Of a stretch of DNA of 64,000 bases, positions 39,926-48,618 are shown in pieces. Within the stretch, counting starts at the first letter, position 1. Every line of letters begins with the position of its first letter. The translations under genes and the position numbers were made by a program. The notes beneath the pieces were generated by a model. The model worked only from the letters and a program-made list of their open reading frames with translations. It made no database searches and was not told the origin of the DNA. This DNA comes from Halorhodospira halophila. GTDB lineage: Bacteria > Pseudomonadota > Gammaproteobacteria > Nitrococcales > Halorhodospiraceae. The stretch covers positions 1 to 64,000 of the forward strand of contig NZ_NHSN01000008.1 in assembly GCF_016653405.1 (NCBI RefSeq), written 5' to 3'.

Positions 39926-41350
39926 TTACCTCGCCTGCTGCTCTTGGGCGTAACGGCGCGCCCAGTCGCGCACCACGCTCTCGGCTTCGGGCGCGAGAAG
40001 CCCCTCGCGGGCCGCCCGAACGGCCTCTGCCAGTTCGCCGCGCTCAGGGCGCTCCCCTTGAGCGACCTTGTCGAAAAACGGTTTGGCCCGGCGCAGCTCG
40101 CCGCGCATCTGAGCGCTCGAGCCAACGCCAAAACCCCACATGCCGCGCTGGGTGACGCGGGCATCTTGGTCGGCGAACCGCGGCACCTCGATGCCACCCT
40201 CGGTCTCTCGCATGCCCTGAAGATCCTCGGGGAGAGTAGGACGCCCAGTGCTCGCCGGCCCCGCTTGCGGCTGCTCCCGGCGAGGCTGTTGCGCGGGCTG
40301 CCCGGCGCGCAGGCCTCGCTCATGACCCAACTGGGCCGCCGCGTACTGCGTCGCGTGCGCCGGATCGTCGTCCGGCAAGTTCTGCATGTAGGGTGATCGC
40401 TCACGCATGCCGGAAAGGTCCAGACCTCCACTCTGCGGATGACCTTGGGGCTGCCCTTGCGTCTGCGGTTGCCCCTGGGGCTGCCCCTGCATTTGGGGCC
40501 GCATATCCCGGACAAACACGCCGGTCGAGGGATCGACGCCGTACTCCTCGGTAGCGAACTCCCGCAGCGTGGGCACACCCTCGCCGGCGCGCTCGCGTAG
40601 ATACCGGTCACCAGCCTCTTCGCCCTGCGTCTGGTAGACGGCCATGAGCTCATCGCCGTCAATGCCGTACCGGTTGGAGTAGTCGCTGCGCATCTGCGCC
40701 CAGACCGAATTGGGGGCCTCGGTCCCCGGGGCCCCGGGAGCGCCACCCCCGCCCTGCGCGGCCGGCCCCTCGGCGTCGATCGAGTGCCACTGCCCGTCCG
40801 GGCCTACCTGGCCATACCCGAGCTCCGGGTGCATGTGAGGGTCGCTGTACCGGTCCGACCCCGCAAGCTGCTCCTGAAGAAGCTCCGGATTCCGGGCGAT
40901 CGACATCTGGGCGCCAAGCTCCTCCACGTCGAACTCTTCCTGGTTCCCCTCTTGGTCGCGGAGGCGAAGGATCTCGCGGCCGTCTTCGGTGCGCTCGATG
41001 CCCCCTTCGACGATGGGTGGCTCCTCGGTGTTGACCTCGTTGTGCCACCCGATGAGGCCGTCAACATCCCGCTGCGCCAGGGCCCTCAGACCCTGGTCGT
41101 ACATCTGCTGGCGCCTCGCCTCCTCGACCTCCATGCGCGAGGCATCAACCTTGAGCCCGGTCTGCTCGCGCTCCATCGGGCGCATCGTCTCCCGGTGGGC
41201 CATCTCGTTCCGAGTCTGCTCAAGACCCAGCTCCCCCTGATCCATCTGCAATCCATGAGCCTGCTCGGCGCGCTTGTTCTGCTGGCGCTGCATGCGCCGC
41301 TGCTGGCCCGCCTGCAACCCCTGAGCGAAACCCTGTCCCATCTGTGGCAT
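39926..41350 (-). CDS. Probable internal virion protein, Gln-rich
   Basis: A 474-residue protein with Gln/Arg/Glu-rich helices at the N terminus (MQRQQNKRAEQ) and a PQGQPQ-type repeat near residues 285-310. Its place between the gp14-like gene and the giant protein is that of podovirus internal core (ejection) proteins. No enzymatic motif seen. Confidence 0.6.
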   Translation of the reverse strand: MPQMGQGFAQGLQAGQQRRMQRQQNKRAEQAHGLQMDQGELGLEQTRNEMAHRETMRPMEREQTGLKVDASRMEVEEARRQQMYDQGLRALAQRDVDGLIGWHNEVNTEEPPIVEGGIERTEDGREILRLRDQEGNQEEFDVEELGAQMSIARNPELLQEQLAGSDRYSDPHMHPELGYGQVGPDGQWHSIDAEGPAAQGGGGAPGAPGTEAPNSVWAQMRSDYSNRYGIDGDELMAVYQTQGEEAGDRYLRERAGEGVPTLREFATEEYGVDPSTGVFVRDMRPQMQGQPQGQPQTQGQPQGHPQSGGLDLSGMRERSPYMQNLPDDDPAHATQYAAAQLGHERGLRAGQPAQQPRREQPQAGPASTGRPTLPEDLQGMRETEGGIEVPRFADQDARVTQRGMWGFGVGSSAQMRGELRRAKPFFDKVAQGERPERGELAEAVRAAREGLLAPEAESVVRDWARRYAQEQQAR

Positions 41351-41353
41351 GCG

Positions 41354-42148
41354 TCACCCCACGTTGCTTTGCGGCATTTGCCCGAACCCGAACCGGGTAT
41401 CGCTCCGGGATGAAGGGGAATGCAGCCCCCAGCCCGGCTGCGCTCCCTGTGATTGCCCAGAAGCGTCGTCCTGGCCGGTAAACAGGTTCCAGCTGGGCAG
41501 CCCGTCGTCGTCGTCCAACGCGGACGAGAAGTGATCGACCGCCATCCCGTACATCTGTCCGGCGCCCTGGGAGTGCTGGGCGGCCAGCCCGCCGTGCACC
41601 TGGGCCTGCTGGCCTCGCATATTGCTCAGGTTTTGGTGGGCCTGGGACCTAAGGCCTTCTGCGGCCTGGCGCTCCTGTTGGCCGACCTGGAACACCGATC
41701 CGCGTAGGGCGTCAGTGCGCTCCGCAGCGCTACGCCTGGCCTCGCCACGCGCCTGAGTCCGGGCCGTCGCTTCTTGCAGGCCCGCCATGCGGTCCTGCCC
41801 CTGAAACTGGCCGCTCGTAGGGTCGACGCCCCGGCGCTCCATCTCTCGGCGATGCTGGTCGCGCTCCCTTCCGGCCGCCAGCGCCACGTCAGTGTCGGCG
41901 CGGGCGAGGTGGCCCTCGGCCCGGGGGTCAATGCCCTGCTCGGCCTGCGACACCATCTGGTCGCGCAGGCCGCCGTACGTCTGCTCGTAGTCACGCCACC
42001 GCTCGCGCGCGAAGTCGAGCTGATCCTGGCCCAGCTGAGTCTGCTCCTTCATGGCCTCGACCATGTCCTCCCGGGCATCCGCCGCCTGCTCTTGCTGACG
42101 GTGCCCGAGATACCCTGATACGCCGGCAACCACCAATGTGCCCAGCAT
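41354..42148 (-). CDS. Internal virion protein (T7 gp14-like position)
   Basis: A 264-residue protein starting at ATG 42148 that overlaps the upstream stop as TAATG. It opens with a short Gly-rich hydrophobic stretch (MLGTLVVAGVSGYLG), then a long Gln/Glu/Arg helix (QLDFARERWRDYEQTYG), a pattern found in gp14-type ejection proteins. The residue composition and place support a virion role; no direct homology can be shown here. Confidence 0.6.
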   Translation of the reverse strand: MLGTLVVAGVSGYLGHRQQEQAADAREDMVEAMKEQTQLGQDQLDFARERWRDYEQTYGGLRDQMVSQAEQGIDPRAEGHLARADTDVALAAGRERDQHRREMERRGVDPTSGQFQGQDRMAGLQEATARTQARGEARRSAAERTDALRGSVFQVGQQERQAAEGLRSQAHQNLSNMRGQQAQVHGGLAAQHSQGAGQMYGMAVDHFSSALDDDDGLPSWNLFTGQDDASGQSQGAQPGWGLHSPSSRSDTRFGFGQMPQSNVG

Positions 42149-42753
42149 TACGCAGACCTCCCGATATCGCGCATTTTCTTTTCGTAGAGCCGCTCCCATT
42201 CGCTAAACGAGTCCGGCTCGTCGTACAGGTATTGCTTCACCCTTTGGATGGTTCCGCCTTTGATGGTTGCTCCATAGCAGGTCTTGTACTTGCCCCGGCG
42301 CGGCGGAAGTCCGAACTGGTCCTCGATCTCCCGAGGGGGGCCTACGAAGTAGATGTCCTTGAAGGCCATTATGCCTTGTGGCGCCGGCCTACCCCACTCC
42401 TCATCATTGATGGACTCGGCAATAACCGTCGCCTTGTTTGGAACCCATCGAGGGATGTCGCGGGGAAGGCGATAGATCCTCGCATAGGAAGTCTTGCTTT
42501 CGATGCAAAACTTCCTCGCAAAACACATGACGTCGGGGCTGAAAAAGTTTTTCAGAGCGATACCTGGAAGCAGGGCGGTGATGACCTCCTCATTCAGAAT
42601 GGCATGGCGGGACGGCATCGACAGCGCGACATACTGCCCTGTTCGCTCTCTCGGAAAATGCCGGCGAAGCACATCTGCGGCTTCTTGGAAACCCGGGCTA
42701 CCAAAAGCGTACGACGCTCGAAACCCATCTCGAGTCGCCTGGACTTCCGTCAT
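42148..42753 (-). CDS. Hypothetical phage protein, possible acyltransferase-like fold
   Basis: A 201-residue protein from ATG 42753 (ATGA overlap with the gene before). Helix-strand composition with several aromatic residues (DIPRWVPNKATV, MAFKDIYFVG). I do not recognise a family; its place among tail and internal virion genes suggests a structural or assembly role. Confidence 0.55.
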   Translation of the reverse strand: MTEVQATRDGFRASYAFGSPGFQEAADVLRRHFPRERTGQYVALSMPSRHAILNEEVITALLPGIALKNFFSPDVMCFARKFCIESKTSYARIYRLPRDIPRWVPNKATVIAESINDEEWGRPAPQGIMAFKDIYFVGPPREIEDQFGLPPRRGKYKTCYGATIKGGTIQRVKQYLYDEPDSFSEWERLYEKKMRDIGRSA

Positions 42754-42959
42754 TCGATCCACTCCGCCGATCGTAGGCGCGCCGCGAGCTCCTGCTCGAT
42801 ATCGACATTATCCGGAAGATCGATCGTTGCCGTTAGCTTCTTGGCGCGCCCGCTTCCCGGTCCGTCGATTGGCCCTTCGACCCACACCACCCGGTAACAC
42901 ACGCACACGTACCCTTTCCCCAGGTTTCGGACGCGAACAATCTGGAACGAGGAAATCAC
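42750..42959 (-). CDS. Small phage protein of unknown function
   Basis: A 69-residue protein with GTG start overlapping the upstream stop (GTGA) and its own end overlapping the next start (ATGA). Two beta-rich segments, no recognised family. Tight coupling supports a real gene. Confidence 0.6.
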   Translation of the reverse strand: MISSFQIVRVRNLGKGYVCVCYRVVWVEGPIDGPGSGRAKKLTATIDLPDNVDIEQELAARLRSAEWIE

Positions 42960-43900
42960 CGGTATCTCTCCAGAGGCGTCCGCAGGATGGGCACATCGAA
43001 GGTGTTGAGGGTTTCGTCTGTGTACGGGGGGAGACCTTGCTGAACCCTGTACGAGTAATCATCGAAGTCAGCGCGGAGGCCGCCGATTCCAAACGTCGTC
43101 TCTTCTTCGTAGTCGCTTACACAGCCGAAATCCACGGTGATCCATCCCGCTTCCAGGTAGTCACCGTTCCTACGGATGCCGCTTCGGTAGAATGCCCAGT
43201 ACACGGACACCCAGGCTTCATAGACCATGCGGCCTACGCATTCGCCGTAAGCGTCGATGTCTTCGCAGTACTCGTCCTCGTCCTCGAACATGCCCTCGCG
43301 GTAGGTCTGGGCCATGCTCGAGAAGAAGTAGGCCGGCTCGGACTCGACTTCGGGGGACCAGTATCGGTTTTGCTCCGTGGGTTGCAGCTGATTCCCGGCA
43401 GACGAGTTGGAGGACCGGCAGTGCTTGGCGCTCAGCCCACTGATCGCGCTCCCCAGAACACCCGACGGGGGCGATGCCATTGTGGTGTCGGTGATAATTA
43501 AAGGCTGCAGGCGGGAGTCGAACGTCTGCCCCCCGTCTTCGTCGTACACCACCATTCCCCAGCCCTCATCGGGCTCGGCAAATGCCCGCACGTCAGCAAA
43601 GGCATGGACCTCGGGGCGCGCGGACCCTGTGCCGGAGCGGATGATCTCCACATGCCAGATCCCGCTCGACGACTCGCGGATCGACGCAATGCCGTAGTAG
43701 TCCGACGTCGGCATAGTGAAAAACGGCATCGGCGCCACGGGAGAGCGGACCTCGTAACCGAATCGGCGGTATCCGCCGTGGGTGTTGAAGCCGCTCATCT
43801 GGCCGAGGTAAGTCGCTTCGCCCAAGTGGTGCAGCGTCCGAGAGTCCGACGACACTAGCACCTGACCAGCATCGTTGACGGCCGTGAACCCGAAGCTCAT
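42956..43900 (-). CDS. Tail-associated protein (DUF6453-like N terminus)
   Basis: A 314-residue protein opening MSFGFTAVNDAGQVLVSSDS, close to the pattern 'G....N..G.v.idS....l' seen in DUF6453-type phage tail proteins. Mostly beta-strands and aromatic residues; four or more Cys in the middle. It overlaps its neighbours by four bases on both sides and lies downstream of the J-like tail gene, where tip or fibre components are found. Confidence 0.6.
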   Translation of the reverse strand: MSFGFTAVNDAGQVLVSSDSRTLHHLGEATYLGQMSGFNTHGGYRRFGYEVRSPVAPMPFFTMPTSDYYGIASIRESSSGIWHVEIIRSGTGSARPEVHAFADVRAFAEPDEGWGMVVYDEDGGQTFDSRLQPLIITDTTMASPPSGVLGSAISGLSAKHCRSSNSSAGNQLQPTEQNRYWSPEVESEPAYFFSSMAQTYREGMFEDEDEYCEDIDAYGECVGRMVYEAWVSVYWAFYRSGIRRNGDYLEAGWITVDFGCVSDYEEETTFGIGGLRADFDDYSYRVQQGLPPYTDETLNTFDVPILRTPLERYR

Positions 43901-44181
43901 CGCATCAGCACCAGAATCAGCTCGTCTTCGCTCCCCCCGCCGATATCAACCTGACCACTGGATGAGTCGACGCTCACATCGTGAGCCACGGCCTTGCGGT
44001 CCGTCGGTGGTGGGTTAATGAAGACCTGCGCGACCCTGACTTCCCGGCCGATGAGGACCGGTCTCGTGATTGACTGCGACGCCCCTCCGGGAACCGTCAG
44101 GAGAGCCACTTGGTTCCAGGTCACGTCCTGGGTCGAGTAGGCGAGCACCCCGCCCTCTCTCCGCGTCTCCAGGCCGAACAT
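43897..44181 (-). CDS. Small tail-associated protein
   Basis: A 94-residue beta-rich protein starting at ATG 44181 (TGATG overlap with the gene before; GGGAGG precedes it). It is usual for a ~100-residue gene to sit between J-like and DUF6453-like genes in such phages. Function unknown. Confidence 0.6.
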   Translation of the reverse strand: MFGLETRREGGVLAYSTQDVTWNQVALLTVPGGASQSITRPVLIGREVRVAQVFINPPPTDRKAVAHDVSVDSSSGQVDIGGGSEDELILVLMR

Positions 44182-45263
44182 CACAGCCTCCCGATGCGCA
44201 CGCGCAGCGTGCCGTTGCCGTCGTAGACGCTGATCCGGTCGTTGCTCACCGACATCGCGCCATCGTCCCGACTCCGGGTGATGGTGACGTTCCCGTTCGG
44301 GTCCACCTGGAATCTGCCGTCGCCGATGTCGATCTGACCGGCTGTGATCGAGCCCAGGTTGGCGCTGATCGCGCTCAGGGCGTCGGCGGTGATCTTGTCG
44401 GCGGCCACGCTTCCGATCTTCGCGTTCTCAATCGAGGCGTCGGCGATGTAGGCGACGTTGATAACCACTGCCTCCTCGCCGTCGACCTCACCAATCAGGA
44501 ACGGGACGCTATCCTTCGCCGGGACCGTGAGCCAGGTCACGGAACCATCCTCGACCTCCAGGCCGGGATCGCTCGGCCATTCCGGCTCGACAGGCCCGCT
44601 GACCCCGGGCGCGATGCACCGGAGCATCACGTCGCCCTCATCCGGCGCGACATAGTTGAAAGCGCGGTACTGGTGATCGGGGCGCCATCGTTCAGCGAGC
44701 AGGTTCTCCATGATGTTCTCGGGCGAGCGCGACGTCTCCCCGGTCACGGATTCGCTGACCGGACCCTCGACGCCGGCGTCGCTGACATGCTGGACCCAGT
44801 AGCGATGCACAGCGTTTTGACCGACCGCGTTGGAGTACAGGACGCCGGTGCTGGAGCCGATCCGAACCGCCTGGCCAAAGTCCTCACCCTCTCCGGCGCG
44901 GTAGATGACCGTGCGGCTGTGGTTTGCATACCCGGGCTGGTCCCAAGAAAGGATGATGGTGCCGAACGCTCCATCCGCTTCAACGCCGCTCGGCTGCGGC
45001 GGAGTGGTGACCGTGTCCAGCTGTCCGCGCGGGATCAGGAGGTCAGTTGCTGACATGCCGGCCCGGCGGGCCGCCACCTCTCGGACGCTGGCCAGATCCA
45101 AGTCCGCCGCCTCCCGGAGCGTCAGCGATTTGTCGAGCGGGTCACCGCGGTCACCGCGGGACACCTCGACCGTCTCCTTGACGGCTTCCAGGAACTCGCG
45201 AACCTGGGGCGAGGCATCTTTCGGGACTGCCGGCATCTTGCCGGTGCGCGTCTTCTGACTCAT
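44181..45263 (-). CDS. Tail tip / fibre-like protein with FN3-type and J-like C terminus
   Basis: A 360-residue protein. An FN3-type beta domain lies at about 90-165 (TTPPQPSGVEA...IILSWDQP), followed by a C-terminal part (from about 265) of ADKITADALSAISANLGSIT, the pattern of lambda J-type/DUF1983 tails that trimerise and carry the tip. ATGA overlap with the gene before. It is probably part of the host-contact apparatus together with the DGR target upstream. Confidence 0.7.
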   Translation of the reverse strand: MSQKTRTGKMPAVPKDASPQVREFLEAVKETVEVSRGDRGDPLDKSLTLREAADLDLASVREVAARRAGMSATDLLIPRGQLDTVTTPPQPSGVEADGAFGTIILSWDQPGYANHSRTVIYRAGEGEDFGQAVRIGSSTGVLYSNAVGQNAVHRYWVQHVSDAGVEGPVSESVTGETSRSPENIMENLLAERWRPDHQYRAFNYVAPDEGDVMLRCIAPGVSGPVEPEWPSDPGLEVEDGSVTWLTVPAKDSVPFLIGEVDGEEAVVINVAYIADASIENAKIGSVAADKITADALSAISANLGSITAGQIDIGDGRFQVDPNGNVTITRSRDDGAMSVSNDRISVYDGNGTLRVRIGRL

Positions 45264-46903
45264 CCCTGGACCGCCTCCACCGCCTCAGCGATCAGCACCT
45301 GCTGGACATGATCCGTGCCCTCCAGCTCGATCTCGGCGTCAATGGCCACGTATCCCGACGGGAGCGGGAAAAGGCGGTTGGTGTCCACGCTCTTGTCCGC
45401 GCGCAGCTGCCCGCCGGCATACAGGCGAAAGCTCAGATCGTTGTAGCTGACGGCTTCCACCCGAGCCATTGATAGGTTGATGGGGCGCCGCCAGGAATAG
45501 AGCTTGGAGCGCCACCTGTAGCGCATCGGCGCACCCCCTTTGTCCCACTCGAGCAGGGCGCCTGTGTCGGTGAGCAGATATAGCGTGTCGTCGAGGTGGT
45601 CCCGGTGCCCGGCCACGATGCCGTCGACCTCAATCTCAACCAGGCCGCTACGCTCATCCCGGGGGTCGAGAAAGAACGCGCCCCCGTCATAGAAAGCCAG
45701 ATACCCGCCGCGCCACTCGTACGCATGGATGGTGTCCGGCTTGTACTCCGCCCAGTCCCGGGGCGCGAGCAGGCCCTCAGTGATGACGCGCGCCCCACTC
45801 GAGCGGTCCACCATCACCAGGCCGTCCGGTGCGGGATAAACGACCGCATAGCCCAGGGACACGATCCCGCGCTTTGATAGGCAGCCCTGATTTACTTCCA
45901 GGCGAGTCTGCTGCATGCCACGGGGGTCGGATCCGGTCAGCAGAACCGGCTCGTTCTCCGTGCACACCACGACGTGCTGGTCGAACACGCCCAGCCCCAC
46001 CACCCTGTCGGACACGGTGACCTGATAGCTGCCGGGCCAGGCGTGAGGCATGTACGCCTCACTGACCCACACCCCTTGCCCCTCAAAGCCGGCGAGCATG
46101 CCGTTCGGCAGATTCACGAGACCCTGCAGCCCCTCGGGCGGCGGATCCCACTCGACGCTTGGCAGGGGCTCCCCCAGGGCGCCGCTGTCCACCGTGTCTT
46201 CGTACTCCGTGACCGACGCGTCGATCTCGTCCACGAAGAAGAACTCCGCCTGGCTGGTGCCGGCCTCCGTGCGGTAGATGCGGATGCGCTCGATCAGCCG
46301 ATCCGACCCCGCGCTGCTGTCGACGTGGATGTCACCCACCGTGACGCCCTGCCCCGGGGCCGCCGGAGCATTCCCACTGGGCGGGCTCGGCGGACCTTCC
46401 TCGCCAAGGGCGGTGACGTAGGTGTAGACGTAGAAATGGTCGCGCAGATCTGCTTCCTCGGCGTCCTCATCGGGCTCCATGGGCTCCGCCGTAGGCGCGG
46501 CGCTCGGAGCCGGAACGCCCAAGGCATAGCTCGTCACCGGATACTCATCGGCTCCGCCTTCATAGACCGCGGGGGTGTAGCTCATCCGCGGCCCGCCATA
46601 CCGCTCATCGCCCGTCCAGTACACGCGCCGTCGCGCGTCCTCATTCAGGGGCGAGGTGGCAACGTCCACATCGCCCGGGAAGCGCAGCCAGTAGGAATCG
46701 TCCCCGGCCCTCCACAGGGCGAACGAGCCGACGCTATAGCCGGGCAGTTCCAGCGAGCCAGCCTCCCGTGGCTTTCGGAACGGCCTCAGCTCTCCAGAGT
46801 CGAGCAGGCAGTTGACCGCCTTCTGCGCCTGGTATGCTTCCAGCAGGCGGGGCCCTACCCGCGGCGCCATCCCGCCGAAAACGCGCACCGCGCGATGCTC
46901 CAT
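45260..46903 (-). CDS. Tail tubular / stopper-like protein
   Basis: A 547-residue beta-rich protein. The middle carries LPNGMLAGFEGQGVWVSE, PHAWPGSYQ, then a GCLSKRGIVSLGYAVVYPAP segment and PDGLVMVDRSSG, all typical of the podovirus tail protein family that follows the DUF6682-like adaptor (tubular B-like). The start overlaps the reverse transcriptase stop (TGATG), so the RT and this structural gene are translationally coupled. Confidence 0.7.
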   Translation of the reverse strand: MEHRAVRVFGGMAPRVGPRLLEAYQAQKAVNCLLDSGELRPFRKPREAGSLELPGYSVGSFALWRAGDDSYWLRFPGDVDVATSPLNEDARRRVYWTGDERYGGPRMSYTPAVYEGGADEYPVTSYALGVPAPSAAPTAEPMEPDEDAEEADLRDHFYVYTYVTALGEEGPPSPPSGNAPAAPGQGVTVGDIHVDSSAGSDRLIERIRIYRTEAGTSQAEFFFVDEIDASVTEYEDTVDSGALGEPLPSVEWDPPPEGLQGLVNLPNGMLAGFEGQGVWVSEAYMPHAWPGSYQVTVSDRVVGLGVFDQHVVVCTENEPVLLTGSDPRGMQQTRLEVNQGCLSKRGIVSLGYAVVYPAPDGLVMVDRSSGARVITEGLLAPRDWAEYKPDTIHAYEWRGGYLAFYDGGAFFLDPRDERSGLVEIEVDGIVAGHRDHLDDTLYLLTDTGALLEWDKGGAPMRYRWRSKLYSWRRPINLSMARVEAVSYNDLSFRLYAGGQLRADKSVDTNRLFPLPSGYVAIDAEIELEGTDHVQQVLIAEAVEAVQG

Positions 46904-47928
46904 CAGGCCGCCTCCCTTATGAGGACAACGTCGTCGATAACGGATTGAGTGACTCGGGCTGCGTCGCAGTGCTGGGTATGCCCCACAAAGCTGGCAACCC
47001 GCTGGCGCACCTCCTCAAGGCTCATGCGCCCCTCTCCGTACAGCCGGGCTGCTCGCTGCAGGCGGCGCCGGGCCGCCACGATGTTTTTCCGTCGAGGCAA
47101 CATGTGCGTCGACCAAGTTCGGTATCCGGCCCAGTCGACGCCCTGGGTGGTGGGGTAGACCAGGGCCTTGCTGAGCTTGAGCCCGAGCTCGTCGCGGAGC
47201 AGATCCTCGAGCAACCGCTTTGTCCGCCACGCCTCGTCCTTGCTCGTCAGCAGCAGAACGGCATCGTCCATGTACCTGGCGTACCCCTTGACCCCCATCT
47301 CGTCCTTGACCATGTGATCGAGCCAGTCTAGGTAGATGTTGCCGCTGAGCTGGCTGGTCAGCGCGCCGATGGGCAGCCCCACGTCGCGGCCAGCGCCCCG
47401 GATGATGCGCTCCCAGATGGTCAGCACGCGCCGGTCGGAAATCGTGCGGGCGATCTGCTCCAGGAGACGGTCGTGCTGGATGCTCGGGAAGTACTTGCTG
47501 ATGTCAATCTGGAGCGCGTAGACCCGGCCCCAGCGCGCCTCCGCCCTACGCAGATGGCGCTGCATATCGGCAGCGGCCCGGTGCGTTCCTCCGCCCTTTC
47601 GGCACGCATAGCTGTGGCGGATGAAGCGCCGCTCGAAGTGCGGCTCTACGGCGGCCACCAGTGCGTGGTGGACGATTCGATCCCGGAAAGTCGGGGCTTC
47701 GATAATCCGGTATTTCGGCTCGTAGACCGGGAAACTGGTAAACGGATCCGGTTGCCACGTTCCGGATACGAGATGCTGCTGTATCTCAACCAGACGTTCT
47801 TCCCAGCGGGCGTGGAAATGCACCGCCTTCGGCTGATCCCGCTTCCCTTTTCGACACCGCTCATATGCAGAAGTCAGTGCAGGCCATGAGGCGACCTGCG
47901 GCCACAGTCCCGTGACCGTCCTGGGCAT
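46903..47928 (-). CDS. DGR reverse transcriptase
   Basis: A 341-residue RT. Motif A is LQIDISKYF with Asp142, the catalytic box is YMDD at 219-222, and the segment IGALTSQLSGN at 187-197 holds the [LIV]GxxxSQ signature that marks diversity-generating retroelement RTs as against group II intron or retron enzymes. It makes mutagenised cDNA from the template repeat RNA, with Avd. ATG 47928 follows GGGAGCGGG. It lies after avd and the TR in the late operon and its stop overlaps the next tail gene. No maturase or endonuclease domain follows, excluding a group II intron. Confidence 0.95.
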   Translation of the reverse strand: MPRTVTGLWPQVASWPALTSAYERCRKGKRDQPKAVHFHARWEERLVEIQQHLVSGTWQPDPFTSFPVYEPKYRIIEAPTFRDRIVHHALVAAVEPHFERRFIRHSYACRKGGGTHRAAADMQRHLRRAEARWGRVYALQIDISKYFPSIQHDRLLEQIARTISDRRVLTIWERIIRGAGRDVGLPIGALTSQLSGNIYLDWLDHMVKDEMGVKGYARYMDDAVLLLTSKDEAWRTKRLLEDLLRDELGLKLSKALVYPTTQGVDWAGYRTWSTHMLPRRKNIVAARRRLQRAARLYGEGRMSLEEVRQRVASFVGHTQHCDAARVTQSVIDDVVLIREAA

Positions 47929-48117
47929 CCCGCTCCCTTTCTTCCGGTGGGTAAAAGGCCCGCCGCCACTTTCCCCGGACAGGTACTCGCCGCGACGGGG
48001 TGTTCATCTTTCCGCTTCCCTGCGGCGGTACGCAGCCCCGATTCTCTGGAATCGCCGCGGAGCGAGCCGTAGCCCCACCCCGTCGAGGTGACTTTGCCAC
48101 CAGGCGACCCTGGAGGG
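47929..48117 (-). ncRNA. DGR RNA spacer between TR and RT
   Basis: The 189 bases from the TR end to the RT start hold no coding frame with a ribosome site. DGRs need the RNA just past TR for cDNA priming by the RT-Avd complex. Two hairpins are visible: GCGACCC/GGGTCGC (48104-48121, four-base loop, abutting TR) and CGATTC/GAATCG (48039-48054, four-base loop). Confidence 0.55.
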
Positions 48118-48234
48118 TCGCAGGCGCAGCGCAGCCCGACATTGCTATTCACATTCCACGGGTTATTGCGATTGACATACCGGGCGCCGGCCTCGTCCGT
48201 GTTGGACCAATTGCCGCCGGCATTGAGCACTCGC
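48118..48234 (-). repeat. DGR template repeat (TR)
   Basis: A 115-117-bp copy of the VR. On the coding strand it would read nine AAT/AAC (Asn) codons and one TAT (Tyr), the usual adenine-loaded TR. It begins directly after the avd stop codon (48235-48237). All 15 differences from the VR fall on its 24 adenines; none of the other positions differ. The last ~22 bases (coding sense) contain no adenine and are identical to the VR, as expected of an initiation-of-mutagenic-homology segment. Confidence 0.97.
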
Positions 48235-48597
48235 CTACGGCTGCGCACCTTGGGCAATTCGCGCCTGCAGGCCGCCTATCATCTTGCCAATCTCCATGAG
48301 GAGCTTCGTCGCGTGCCTGTGGGAGCGCTGGCTCAGCATTCGCCGAGAAGCTGCGATCCTCAGGCGCAGGCGAAGGAACTCCAGCTCCTCGTCGAGCGCC
48401 ATCACGGCGCCCGCTTTGCGCTTCGGTATCCGCCGAGGCGTTTTCTGGACGCGGATCGCGTTCCATTGGAGCCGGTACACGCTTCGCTTTATCTCCAGCG
48501 CTGCTGCCCACTTCTCAGCGCGCGGGAAGGAATCGAGGCGCGGCATGACCCACGCCTCGAAGTCCTCCAGGCGCTGGAGTAGCTTGAACTCCTCCAC
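48235..48597 (-). CDS. avd: DGR accessory variability protein Avd
   Basis: A 120-residue protein made of basic helices (KLLQRLEDFEAWVMPRLDSF, cited to 20), with the 'KAGAVMALDEELEFLRLRLRIA' type helix, here cited only in part, of the Avd four-helix bundle family. Avd forms a pentamer, binds the DGR RNA and directs cDNA synthesis with the RT. It starts with GTG 48597, 21 bases after the target stop, and ends exactly at the TR. Arg/Lys-rich, as needed for RNA binding. Confidence 0.92.
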   Translation of the reverse strand: MEEFKLLQRLEDFEAWVMPRLDSFPRAEKWAAALEIKRSVYRLQWNAIRVQKTPRRIPKRKAGAVMALDEELEFLRLRLRIAASRRMLSQRSHRHATKLLMEIGKMIGGLQARIAQGAQP

Positions 48598-48618
48598 GAC
48601 AGGGACCCAGGGATCAGA

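Noticed and set aside
46903-47928. RT as a retron or group II intron enzyme
   Set aside because: No maturase or endonuclease domain, no intron RNA fold or msr-msd seen, and the SQ motif plus TR/VR pair are specific to DGRs.
47874-48257. Frame running through the TR as a protein gene
   Set aside because: It covers the TR only because the TR is a copy of a coding VR; its end lies in the RT gene in another frame and it lacks a ribosome site. The TR acts as RNA.
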